Positions 16,187 to 24,474 of a stretch of 64,000 bases of DNA are shown here, piece after piece. The position numbers were made by a program, and so were the translations under genes. The DNA lies in contig NZ_JACHMX010000001.1 of the NCBI RefSeq assembly GCF_014205155.1, positions 5,642,001 to 5,706,000 of the forward strand, in the 5' to 3' direction. The notes beneath the pieces are model-generated. The model was not told where the DNA came from. It did no database searches and worked only from the letters and a program-made list of their open reading frames with translations. Each line of letters opens with the position of its first letter. The stretch's first letter is position 1. Source of the stretch: Amycolatopsis umgeniensis (GTDB taxonomy: Bacteria; Actinomycetota; Actinomycetes; Mycobacteriales; Pseudonocardiaceae).

Positions 16187-19144
16187 TTGTTCGGTCGCGG
16201 CGGAAGCCGAGGAAAACGTGATCGAGACCTGCAGCAAGGGGCCTGGAACCCGCCCCAGCAGGTCCGCTCCGCGCAGCCCAAGAAGGCCGGCAAGGGAAGG
16301 CGGCTGCCCGGCGAGGCGGCGATACCGTCCTATACCCCGTCCATCGCGGCGCGAAGCATCGACGGGCACCTGTTACGCACCGGTTATGAGGTCTACGCCT
16401 GGTATCGGCTCGCGCCGCAGCGCTGGTCGTTCCGGTCGGACTCGCAGCGTCGCGACCTGATCGCGGCCATCGCCGGGCAGTACGCGGAGCTCCAGGGCCG
16501 CTGGCTGCACCTGCGGGTGACCAACCGGCCGTACCCGATCCGCATGTGGGCCGAGGCCCACGTGCACAACGCCGTCGGCCGTCCCCAGGACGTCCAGGGC
16601 GCGCTGTCCTTCGACGACTATCTCATCGGCGAGCAGCAGCAGCTGATGGGCCGTTCGATGGCCGAAAAAGAGGTCTACCTGGGTGTCCAGGTGCAGACCA
16701 GGCGGATGATCGACCGCGCTGTCGAGAGCGCGGCCCCCGTGCTGCGCAAGATCCTGCCGGAGGCCGTCGACGCCGAACTGGCCGCGCTCGACTCCGAGGT
16801 CGAGCATCTCGACCAGGTGATCGGCTCGGCCGGGCTCGAAGGCCGCCCGGTGCACGCCGAAGAGATGTCCTGGCTGATGCACCGCTCGTGCTCGCTCGGC
16901 CTGCCCGCGCCGCGCAACATGCCCGCGGTCCCGGGCGCCGCCTGGGAGCCCGAGGACCTCGCCAGTTTCACCGACGCGGCGGACTTCCACGCCGAGCCGT
17001 ACGCGCCGACGGTCACCGTCCGCGGCCGCACCGGATCGAACGCCGGGGTCTCGCGGCATCTCGCGGTCCTCACCGTCGGTCAGATGCACGGCCTGCAGAT
17101 CCCCGAGGTCGACGACCCGTGGATCCAGCACGCCGACAGGCTGCCCGCCGCCGTCGAGGTGTCCGCGCGGATCTACGTCCGGCGCCCCGAAGAGGTCGCC
17201 GGTGAGCTGCAACGCCAGATGAACAAGGTGCGTTCGCAGGTCAAGCACTACACCGACGAGCACGAGCTGGAGCCACCGCAGTCGCTGGCGCGCCAGGCGG
17301 GCCGGGTGCTGGAGATCGACGACGAGATGACGTCGGGCTTCACCGCGCTGGCCACCCGCGTCCGCTCGTGGTGGCGGCTGGCGGTTTCGGGGCCGACAGA
17401 GCGTGACGCGTTGCGCCTGGCCCAGCAGCTTCTCGACCTCTACAAGCCGAAGATCGCCGTCGAGCATCCCGAGGCCCAGTACGCGCTGGCCCGGGAGTTC
17501 ATCCCCGGCGAGCCGCTGGCCTCGGCGGCGTACATGCGCCGCGGTTCGGTCGTGTGGGCGTCCTCGTCGGTGCCGACGGCGACGGCCGAGGTGGGCGACC
17601 GCCGCGGCATCCTGCTCGGCGAGACCGTGACCGCGACCCGGCGCCCGGTGGCGTGGGACCCGTGGATGGCGCAGGAGATCCGCGACGGCTCGGGCCTGAC
17701 GGCGATGGTCGCCGGCCTCGGTGGCGGCAAGTCCTTCCTCGGCGGCGGCATCGTCTACAAGACGCTCCGCGCGGGCGCGCACTGGACGATCCTCGACCCG
17801 TCCGGCCCGCTTTCGCGGCTGTGCGACCTGCCCGAGATGCGGCCGTACGCGCGGAACATCAACCTGCTCAACGCGCAGCCCGGCATCCTCAACCCGTACC
17901 GGGTGGTCGCCGAGCCGCAGATCGAACACTTCATGGACGAGGACGACCCCGAGCGCTCGTGGCGGCGGGAGAAGGCCCTCGCGGGCGCGACGCGCCGCCG
18001 TCTCGTGCTCGACGTCCTCACCGGTGTCCTGCCGTACGAGGTCTCGCGGATGGCGCAGACCCGGATCGTGCTGCTGCGCGCCGTCCGCGCGGTCGGCGGC
18101 CGGTTCGAAGCCGACCCCGGCCAGGTCATCGACGCGCTGCGCCGGGACTCCAGCGAGCACCACGAACACGCCGTCGTCGTCGCGGACTTCCTCGACGAGA
18201 TGCGCGAGCGGATGGCGCTGCTCATCCCGGAGACCGACGCGGACCCGTACGCGGAGACCCGCGACGACCGGATGACCGTGCTGACCATGGCGGGGCTGAC
18301 CCTGCCCAAGGACGGTGTCCCGCGCGAGTACTGGACGGACGCGGAATCGCTCGGCGTCGAGATGCTGAACCTCGCCGCGTGGCTGACGCAGAGGTCGGTG
18401 TACGAGAAGCCGAAGGAACTGCGCAAGGGCGTCTGGATCGACGAGGCGTTCTTCCTGTCCGAGGTCCCGACGGGCCGCGTCCTGATGAACCGCTTCGCTC
18501 GTGACTCGCGTAAGTGGAACGTCCGGGTGCTGCTGTCCTCGCAGATCCCCGCGGACTTCCTGAAGATCCAGGGTTTCGTGGCGCTGCTCGACTCGGTGTT
18601 CGTCGGCCGTCTCGACGACGACGACGCCCAGGCCGACGCGCTGCGCCTGCTCAAGGTCCCGGTCGGCGTCGGCTACGAGCAGGTGGTGGCCGCGCTCGGC
18701 CGCCGTCCCGGCTCGTCCCGCGATCTCCAGCGGGACGTCGAGCCCCGCCAGTTCATCTTCGGCGACGGTGCCGGCGGCGTGGAGCGGATCCGCGTCGACT
18801 TCTCCGGACCGCATCTGGAGCATCTGCGCCGGGTCATGGACACCACGCCGGGCTCGTCCGACGCCAAGCCGTCCAGGCCGGGCAACGAACTCGCGGTCCC
18901 GGAAGAGAAGCAGTTCGTGGCGTCGCCACCGGAGGAAGACGACTTCGAGCTCGAAGAGGATCTCGAACTCGCGGCCGAACTCGAGGTCGGCCTCACCGAC
19001 GAGCAGATGCTCGGCGCCCCGGACCCGCTGGCGGCCGAGACGGGCGAAGTGCAAGGCGCCGTCCAAAATGGACACATCACGAACGGGGAAAAGGGCGAGC
19101 ACGCGCGCGCCGGCAAGGGTGGCACCGGCAGGGATGCCGCATGA
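16187..19144 (+). CDS. VirB4/TraC-like conjugation-type ATPase
   Basis: A 985-residue ATPase. The first 480 residues form the VirB4 N-terminal domain (SRSIDGHLL-like opening, YEVYAWYRLAPQRWSF). Walker A is at A509-S516 (AGLGGGKS) and Walker B at D752-E753 (GVWIDEAFFL), followed by LLSSQIPADFL. The tail (about 895-985) is acidic then basic and looks disordered. It would energise export or assembly of the membrane complex encoded around it. A TTG start at 16187 with GGGAGG upstream; the stop overlaps the next ATG as ATGA. No separate VirD4 coupling ATPase is in the window. Confidence 0.85.
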   Translation: MFGRGGSRGKRDRDLQQGAWNPPQQVRSAQPKKAGKGRRLPGEAAIPSYTPSIAARSIDGHLLRTGYEVYAWYRLAPQRWSFRSDSQRRDLIAAIAGQYAELQGRWLHLRVTNRPYPIRMWAEAHVHNAVGRPQDVQGALSFDDYLIGEQQQLMGRSMAEKEVYLGVQVQTRRMIDRAVESAAPVLRKILPEAVDAELAALDSEVEHLDQVIGSAGLEGRPVHAEEMSWLMHRSCSLGLPAPRNMPAVPGAAWEPEDLASFTDAADFHAEPYAPTVTVRGRTGSNAGVSRHLAVLTVGQMHGLQIPEVDDPWIQHADRLPAAVEVSARIYVRRPEEVAGELQRQMNKVRSQVKHYTDEHELEPPQSLARQAGRVLEIDDEMTSGFTALATRVRSWWRLAVSGPTERDALRLAQQLLDLYKPKIAVEHPEAQYALAREFIPGEPLASAAYMRRGSVVWASSSVPTATAEVGDRRGILLGETVTATRRPVAWDPWMAQEIRDGSGLTAMVAGLGGGKSFLGGGIVYKTLRAGAHWTILDPSGPLSRLCDLPEMRPYARNINLLNAQPGILNPYRVVAEPQIEHFMDEDDPERSWRREKALAGATRRRLVLDVLTGVLPYEVSRMAQTRIVLLRAVRAVGGRFEADPGQVIDALRRDSSEHHEHAVVVADFLDEMRERMALLIPETDADPYAETRDDRMTVLTMAGLTLPKDGVPREYWTDAESLGVEMLNLAAWLTQRSVYEKPKELRKGVWIDEAFFLSEVPTGRVLMNRFARDSRKWNVRVLLSSQIPADFLKIQGFVALLDSVFVGRLDDDDAQADALRLLKVPVGVGYEQVVAALGRRPGSSRDLQRDVEPRQFIFGDGAGGVERIRVDFSGPHLEHLRRVMDTTPGSSDAKPSRPGNELAVPEEKQFVASPPEEDDFELEEDLELAAELEVGLTDEQMLGAPDPLAAETGEVQGAVQNGHITNGEKGEHARAGKGGTGRDAA

Positions 19145-21306
19145 ACACGGTGATCACCCTGGCGTTCGTGCTCGCGTTCGCCGCCGGCTGGCACGCGCTG
19201 CGCCGCCGCCTCAAAGAGGGGCCGCGGCCGGGCAAGAGCAGGCCCAGCCGCCGCGCGACGATGTTCGTCGTCATGCTGATCCTGGGGCTGCAGGCCGTGG
19301 CGACCGCTCCGGCGGCGTCGGCGGCGGCCTGTGGTGAAGCGCCGAACCCGGAGCGGCCCGGCGCGGGCATGGTCGGCGCGCTCGACCCGCCCGCGACGGC
19401 TCGTGGTGAAGGCGGCAGCCCGTACAACGTCTACGGCTACGCCGGGCACGTCTGGGACACCTTCGAAACCGACTGCGGCCCGCTGGCGGGCATCACCTCG
19501 CCCAACTCGACGATCGACACCTGGGCGGGCAACCAGCTCTTCAACATCGGCAAGAACCTCGTCGGCGCCACGAACTCGCTGCACTACACCGTGCTGCAGG
19601 GAAGCCTGCTCAGCCCGCTGTACAACGCGGTCAAGGCCGGCGCCGAGAAGGTCTACAACAACATCTACGCCCAGTTGTTCGGCCTCGCCGCGCTGATCAT
19701 GTCCATCATGTTGTTCCGCAACATCTGGCGTGGCGATCTCGCGGCGGTCAGCAAACGGGCGCTGTACGGGCTGGCCGCGGTCTGGCTGGCCGCGTCCTCC
19801 TTGGCGCTCTTGAGATTCCTCGATCCGATCGACAACGCGATCGTGCAGACCACGACCAACATCCAGGCCGGGTTCATCGACGAGCCCAAGACGCCACCGC
19901 CGACCCAGCCGCCGCCGCCCTCGGCACAACCGTGCCAGGCGACCCCGGAGGCGGTCGCCGCTCGCCAGCCGTGGGACCGGGTCCCGACCGAACTGCATTG
20001 CCGGGTCGTCTACGACAACTGGCTGCGCGGGGAGTTCGGCAGCCCGGACTCGCCGCAGGCGCTCCAGTACGGCCCGCTCCTGCTGGACGCGCGTGCCTTC
20101 ACCTGGGGCCAGATCCAGCAGGGCGGCGACGCCGACACCGCGCTGGTGGACTCCAAGAAGGCGGCGTTCAAGGACATCTCGACCAAACTCGGCCCGGCGA
20201 CGGGCTATTTCACGGGTGAGGACGGCAGCCGCGTCGGCGCCGGTTTCCTTTCCCTCGGCCAGGGAATCTTCTACTCGCTGTTCCAGTTGCTCGCGAAGGC
20301 GACGGTCCTGCTCGCGCAGGTGCTGATCAGGATCTTCGTCCTGACGGCTCCGCTGATCGGGCTGATCGCGCTGCTCCAGCCGCAGATCATGCAGCGCATC
20401 CTCAAGGTCGTCGGCGCGGTCGCCTTCAACCTCATGGTGCTTTCCGTGCTGGCAGGCGTGCACACGCTGTTGCTCGAGGCGATCTTCACCGCGGGGAACT
20501 CGCTTTCCCTGCTGACGAAGATGGCGCTCGCGGCCATCATCACCGTGTTGCTGTTCATGATCGGCCGTCCCGTACGACGACTTTGGCAGATGGTGGAGAT
20601 GTCCGTCGGCATGGTCGGCGGCGCGGTGCCCTCGCCACGCGGCGGGCTCTTCTCCCGTTTCCGCAAGAAGAACAACGAAGCGACTCCGCAGGACGCCTTC
20701 TGGCAGAACGTCCGCGACACCGACGATGTCGTCGACGGCGACCTTCGCGGTCCTGTCGGTGCGACGGTCGGCGGCGGGCGCTTCCGGCCGGAGGCGACCA
20801 TCTTCGCCAGCTCCCAGCGGCTCGACAACGGCTCCGGCGCGATCCGGCCCGCGGCGGCCTGGTCCGGCGCTCCCTGGCCGGGAGCCGTCGGCGGAGGTGG
20901 CGGCATGGCCGCGCTGCCCGCCGGTGGCGGCGGAGGCGTTCCGGTGTTCGGCCAGTACAACCCGGCCGCGGGCAATCCGGGCGACTCCATGTTCACCTCG
21001 GGTGGGCGGAGCCCTGTCCAGATCCCGAGCCGCCGGGTCGACACGTCGCCGGTCGCCGACCGGCGCTGGAGCGACGAACCGGAGCCGGTCGTGGTGCCGT
21101 CGCGGATGAATTCCGCCGGCGGCGGCTACGCCACTCCGGACTACTCGGGCACCGTGCCGGTGCAACCGGGGCCGTCGACGCCACGTCCTCGCCGCGTCGA
21201 TCCCGAAGTCGTCGCGGGCAAGCCGGTCTTCGTGCTGTACCGGCCTTCGCGCGGGCTCGAAGTCCGCGAGGAAGTCCGCGACACAGACCACGCCGTGGGT
21301 CGGTGA
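19141..21306 (+). CDS. VirB6/TrbL-like polytopic membrane protein
   Basis: A 721-residue protein. A first span (residues 4-16) and a second hydrophobic segment (41-62, ending ASAAA) precede an outer stretch with cysteines (C67, DCGPLAG). Spans follow near 180-197, 208-226, 377-400, 402-420 and 430-480. After residue 490 the chain is cytoplasmic, Gly/Pro/Arg-rich and low in complexity. This matches the VirB6/TrbL role of forming the inner-membrane channel in Gram-positive T4SS. The identification rests on topology and context, since the family diverges quickly. It overlaps the ATPase gene by 4 bp. Confidence 0.72.
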   Translation: MNTVITLAFVLAFAAGWHALRRRLKEGPRPGKSRPSRRATMFVVMLILGLQAVATAPAASAAACGEAPNPERPGAGMVGALDPPATARGEGGSPYNVYGYAGHVWDTFETDCGPLAGITSPNSTIDTWAGNQLFNIGKNLVGATNSLHYTVLQGSLLSPLYNAVKAGAEKVYNNIYAQLFGLAALIMSIMLFRNIWRGDLAAVSKRALYGLAAVWLAASSLALLRFLDPIDNAIVQTTTNIQAGFIDEPKTPPPTQPPPPSAQPCQATPEAVAARQPWDRVPTELHCRVVYDNWLRGEFGSPDSPQALQYGPLLLDARAFTWGQIQQGGDADTALVDSKKAAFKDISTKLGPATGYFTGEDGSRVGAGFLSLGQGIFYSLFQLLAKATVLLAQVLIRIFVLTAPLIGLIALLQPQIMQRILKVVGAVAFNLMVLSVLAGVHTLLLEAIFTAGNSLSLLTKMALAAIITVLLFMIGRPVRRLWQMVEMSVGMVGGAVPSPRGGLFSRFRKKNNEATPQDAFWQNVRDTDDVVDGDLRGPVGATVGGGRFRPEATIFASSQRLDNGSGAIRPAAAWSGAPWPGAVGGGGGMAALPAGGGGGVPVFGQYNPAAGNPGDSMFTSGGRSPVQIPSRRVDTSPVADRRWSDEPEPVVVPSRMNSAGGGYATPDYSGTVPVQPGPSTPRPRRVDPEVVAGKPVFVLYRPSRGLEVREEVRDTDHAVGR

Positions 21307-21309
21307 CCC

Positions 21310-21906
21310 ATGCCGATCCGGACCAACCGCGGCCGTACCGCGGTCTATCGCAGACTGTGGGGCTGGCCGCTGCGCTCGCCCCGGCATCTCGTCGGCACGC
21401 TGGTCATCCTCGCGGTGGTGCTCACCGCGGTGGGCATCCTGCTGCCGAAAGCCATCGGAAAACCGGGGCAGACGGCGAACGGGCCGGGTGCTTCGGCGAC
21501 AGCCACCTCACGTCCCGGCGTCGCGGCGCCGGTGACCGTGACGTCGACGCTGCCGCCGAGGCTGACCACCCAGCCGCCGCCGTCTTCCGCGCCACCTGAC
21601 CAGAGCGGTGTCCGGGTCGCCAAGGAGTGGGTGACGGCATGGGCGAACCATCCCGACGGTACGACGACCGAGCAGTGGCTGAACGGCTTGCGGCCGTACA
21701 CCACCGAGGAATACCTGGCCGGGGAAATGACGACGGTCGATCCCGCGAACATCACCGCCACGAAGGTGACCGGGGAGCCGCAGGTCGTGTCCTCGCTCGC
21801 CGGATCGATGGAGGTGGACGTCCCGACGGACGGCCCCAAGGTCCGGGTCACCGTCGCCAAGCTGAACTTCGGATGGCGGGTCACCAAGTTCACGCAAGCG
21901 GGCTGA
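21310..21906 (+). CDS. VirB8/TcpC-like single-span protein
   Basis: A 198-residue protein: basic N-terminus, one span at residues 27-47 (LVGTLVILAVVLTAVGILLP), a Thr/Pro-rich linker to about residue 98, then a compact outer domain (RVAKEWVTAWANHPDG, TTEQWLNGLRPYTTEEYLAG, and a final VRVTVAKLNFGWRVTKF). This is the single NTF2-like domain pattern of VirB8/TcpC proteins in Gram-positive conjugation machines. It lies 3 bp after the VirB6-like gene and 4 bp before the hydrolase gene. Confidence 0.72.
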   Translation: MPIRTNRGRTAVYRRLWGWPLRSPRHLVGTLVILAVVLTAVGILLPKAIGKPGQTANGPGASATATSRPGVAAPVTVTSTLPPRLTTQPPPSSAPPDQSGVRVAKEWVTAWANHPDGTTTEQWLNGLRPYTTEEYLAGEMTTVDPANITATKVTGEPQVVSSLAGSMEVDVPTDGPKVRVTVAKLNFGWRVTKFTQAG

Positions 21907-21910
21907 CCCG

Positions 21911-22909
21911 ATGAAGATCGGGATCCTCGTCGGCGTGCTGATCGCCGCGGTCTTCGCCGCGGTGGTCACCACGAGCACCGTCTCCAAGGTGGTGACCGAC
22001 CACATGGAGGCGCAGGCGGGCGGCGTCGTCAAGACCTCCTGCGACGCCTCCATCGGGCCGACCCTGCCCGGCCAGACCGATCGCGGTTCTTCGGACATCA
22101 ACAAACTCGACGACGAACAGAAGGGGATCGTCGCGCTGATCATCTCGATCGGCAAGCAGCGGACCCTGTCGCCGCGCGCGTGGCAGGTGGCGATCCAGGC
22201 CGGGATGACCGAGTCCAAACTGCGGAACCTCACCTACGGCGACCGCGACTCGCTCGGCATCTTCCAGATGCGGCCGTCGATGGGCTGGGGCACCGTCGCG
22301 CAGGTCACCGATCCGCCGTACCAGGTCAACAAGTTCTTCGACGTGCTGCTCGCGGTGCCGGACTGGGAGAACATGCGTCCCGGTGACGCCGCGCAGCGGG
22401 TGGAGCGCTCCGGTTTCCCCGACCGGTATCACAGCTGGGAGCCGATGGCGGCCCTCCTCGTGCAGAACGAGGGCCAGATCGTCGACGTCGTCGGCTGCGG
22501 TACGAGCGTGGGCAGCGTGGTGCCGCCGAGCCAGGCCGCCGCGGAGGCCATCAAGTTCGCCCTCGGCGAGCAGGGCAAGCCGTACATCTGGGGCGCGACC
22601 GGGCCGAACAGTTACGACTGTTCCGGGCTGATGCTGCGGGCCTACGAGTCGGCCGGGATCATCCTCCCGCGGGTTTCGCGGGACCAGTACAAGGCGGGCG
22701 CGATGCTGCCGGTCCGCCAGGCGCAGCCCGGTGATCTGCTGTTCCTCGCCACCGTGCCGTCGAATCCGGCGACCATCCACCACGTGATGATGTACCTGGG
22801 CGAAGGCAAGATCGTCGAGGCACAGCAGACCGGGGTCCCGGTGCACATCCGCGACTTCTCCTTCGACGAGGCCGAAGTGGTCGCGCAGGCGGTCCGTCCT
22901 GGCGTTTAG
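21911..22909 (+). CDS. Lytic transglycosylase + NlpC/P60 cell-wall hydrolase (VirB1-like)
   Basis: A 332-residue two-domain enzyme anchored by residues 5-25. Residues 70-190 are a lysozyme-like transglycosylase fold with the catalytic Glu in AGMTESKLRNL and the usual DSLGIFQMRPS. Residues 205-332 are NlpC/P60: C237 in YDCSGL, His in TIHHVMMYLG and His in VPVHIRD form the catalytic triad. The pairing cuts both glycan and peptide links and is the standard wall-opening tool of Gram-positive T4SS (VirB1, TcpG, Orf14 of Tn916). Being made with the channel genes, it would clear a path for the complex. Confidence 0.9.
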   Translation: MKIGILVGVLIAAVFAAVVTTSTVSKVVTDHMEAQAGGVVKTSCDASIGPTLPGQTDRGSSDINKLDDEQKGIVALIISIGKQRTLSPRAWQVAIQAGMTESKLRNLTYGDRDSLGIFQMRPSMGWGTVAQVTDPPYQVNKFFDVLLAVPDWENMRPGDAAQRVERSGFPDRYHSWEPMAALLVQNEGQIVDVVGCGTSVGSVVPPSQAAAEAIKFALGEQGKPYIWGATGPNSYDCSGLMLRAYESAGIILPRVSRDQYKAGAMLPVRQAQPGDLLFLATVPSNPATIHHVMMYLGEGKIVEAQQTGVPVHIRDFSFDEAEVVAQAVRPGV

Positions 22910-22910
22910 C

Positions 22911-23006
22911 ATGGTGAAAGCGTGGTATCGCGATCGCGGGACCATCCGATTCACCCGAAGTGGCGGCCTGTCCACCGGCAAGCGGCCGCACACTGGCAGA
23001 GGATGA
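22911..23006 (+). CDS. Candidate 31-residue small protein linking two operon genes
   Basis: An ATG at 22911, one base after the hydrolase stop, opens a 31-codon frame ending TGA at 23004-23006. That stop overlaps the ATG of the next gene (23003) as ATGA, the same coupling used elsewhere in this operon. The product is basic ([14 protein letters not shown], then [15 protein letters not shown]). It may be a translated coupler rather than a working protein. GGTGAAAG-like text around the start gives only weak ribosome-site support. Confidence 0.35.
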   Translation: MVKAWYRDRGTIRFTRSGGLSTGKRPHTGRG

Positions 23007-24130
23007 AGAACGTGGCACGGAAATTCGGAAGGCGAGGCAAGCCCGCGGCGGGAGTCGGCCCGGAGGTCGATCCCCGCGAACTCTTCGGCACTCCCCAGCC
23101 CGCGCGGCAAGCCGCCCGGCCGGCGTCGAGCACGCCGCTGGCCGACCAGCTGAACCAGGGCTGGCCGGGGGTCGACCCCGGTTACGTCGTGTTGCCGCGT
23201 TCGCTGGCCGAGGGGATGTCGCTGCCCTGGCAGCAGCAGATGGCCGCCCTGCTGGCCCAGTTCCACCAGGAGAACGCCCGTCTCGCGTGGCCGATCTACC
23301 GGGTTGTCCCGTCGCGCTACGAGAAGCTCGTCGACCTCGACGAGGAGCAGCTGGCGGAGGCCGGTTACCTGGTCGAGATGGACACCGAAGGCGAGATGAT
23401 CTACCGCGAGCGCAGCGGACGGAAGATCGAGGACCCGGCGAACACGACGGTGCTCGTCTCCTGCCTCGACCCGATCCCGAAGCCCGTGCGGCGTCAGGCA
23501 CCCCCGCCGCCTTCGCAGGCCGCCCCGCCGGTGACCGGGCAGCCGCCGCGCGCCCCCGCGCCGATGAACATCGGCCCCGCGCCGGTGTGGCGCACGGTCG
23601 CCCCGCCGGCCGGGCCGCCCGCGCCGCCGTTGCCGGGCAATCACGCGGCGCCTCAGGCGCCCGCGCCGCAGCCGCCTGCGTCTCAGGCACCCGCGTCTCA
23701 GGCGCCCGCACCTCAAGCGCCTGCGCCTCAGGCACCCGCGCAGCAGCCGCCTGTGTCGCAGGCTCTGCCTCCGTTGCCTCAGCCTTCCCGGACTTCGCCT
23801 CCGCCGGTGAGCGCGCCTCCGGCCACCCCGGAAGCGCAGTCCGCCGCGCCGTCTCAGGCGGAGCCCGAGCCGCCCGTGAGCCCACCGGCCCCGCCGCCCG
23901 CCACGACCCCGCCGTCGTCCGCGATGCCTCCGGCTCCCACTGCTCCGCCGCAGGGCATCCCCGCCGCGCCGGAGGCCGCCACCCCGCCGCGAGGCATCCC
24001 GATGGGCCGGGGCTGGTTCGACGAACTCGGCGAGAACGTGCCGGAAAGCTCGAAGGTGGATCAGCCCGAAGGCGGCGAGTTCGGCCCGACCGGTGATCCC
24101 ACGGAGATCCCGTACCGCTACCGCAAGTGA
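23003..24130 (+). CDS. Proline-rich protein, last gene of the T4SS-like operon
   Basis: A 375-residue protein. Residues 1-35 are basic. Residues 45-160 form a folded part ([59 protein letters not shown]). Residues 160-330 are low-complexity Pro/Ala with tandem [12 protein letters not shown] units, and a short conserved tail follows ([13 protein letters not shown]). No membrane span, so it is cytoplasmic. No family recognised. It could be a substrate adaptor or regulator of the apparatus (inference from place). A GTG at 22922 would extend it, but that stretch has weak coding bias and the ATG at 23003 overlaps a small upstream frame. Confidence 0.6.
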   Translation: MKNVARKFGRRGKPAAGVGPEVDPRELFGTPQPARQAARPASSTPLADQLNQGWPGVDPGYVVLPRSLAEGMSLPWQQQMAALLAQFHQENARLAWPIYRVVPSRYEKLVDLDEEQLAEAGYLVEMDTEGEMIYRERSGRKIEDPANTTVLVSCLDPIPKPVRRQAPPPPSQAAPPVTGQPPRAPAPMNIGPAPVWRTVAPPAGPPAPPLPGNHAAPQAPAPQPPASQAPASQAPAPQAPAPQAPAQQPPVSQALPPLPQPSRTSPPPVSAPPATPEAQSAAPSQAEPEPPVSPPAPPPATTPPSSAMPPAPTAPPQGIPAAPEAATPPRGIPMGRGWFDELGENVPESSKVDQPEGGEFGPTGDPTEIPYRYRK

Positions 24131-24164
24131 TGACAGGACGTCCGGGTGATGTCACGCTAGACGT

Positions 24165-24362
24165 ATGTCGAGCGACCCGAACCCGGACCAAGGCTGGTAC
24201 TACAACACCAAGACGAATCAGGTCGAGCACCTGGAACGAGGCCGGAGCGTCGACCTCCTCGGCCCGTACCCGGACGAGGCGACGGCCAAGCGTGCCCTGG
24301 ACATCGCCAAGGAACGCACGCGGCAGGCCGACGCCGAAGACGCCAAATGGAACGGCGACTGA
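24165..24362 (+). CDS. Small SPOR-like protein
   Basis: A 65-residue protein: WYYNTKTNQVEHLERGRSVD followed by LGPYPDEATAKRALDIAKER. This matches the small actinobacterial SPOR-type family in which a W-x-Y-N-x-K-T-x-Q-V-E opening is followed by LGPY-(3-5)-A..AL. SPOR domains bind denuded peptidoglycan, but these stand-alone cytoplasmic forms have no known role. It follows the proline-rich gene by 34 bp without a strong ribosome site and may be co-transcribed. Confidence 0.7.
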   Translation: MSSDPNPDQGWYYNTKTNQVEHLERGRSVDLLGPYPDEATAKRALDIAKERTRQADAEDAKWNGD

Positions 24363-24388
24363 CGCACCGGTCTTCATAGCGCAAGTCC

Positions 24389-24435
24389 GTGAAGGCCTCC
24401 TTGAGGGACCCAGAGTCCCTCAAGGAGGCCTTCAC
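24389..24435. terminator. Palindrome between convergent genes (GTGAAGGCCTCC type)
   Basis: Arms 24389-24409 and 24415-24435 are perfect 21-bp reverse complements (GTGAAGGCCTCCTTGAGGGA at the left) with a 5-base loop. It lies between genes converging at 24362 and 24475, so a two-way terminator is likely. Shares its outer 14 bases with the element at 13903-13965. Confidence 0.8.
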
Positions 24436-24474
24436 CGACTTGGGCGGAAGTGGGGGAGGGGGAGGAGAGGGAGG

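Noticed and set aside
23640..23770. Tandem [12 protein letters not shown] repeat as a separate genetic element.
   Set aside because: It is in-frame low-complexity coding sequence of the proline-rich protein.
15431..24130. An integrative conjugative element.
   Set aside because: No integrase, relaxase, VirD4 protein, oriT or flanking direct repeats, and composition of the ATPase gene equals that of the chromosome around it.
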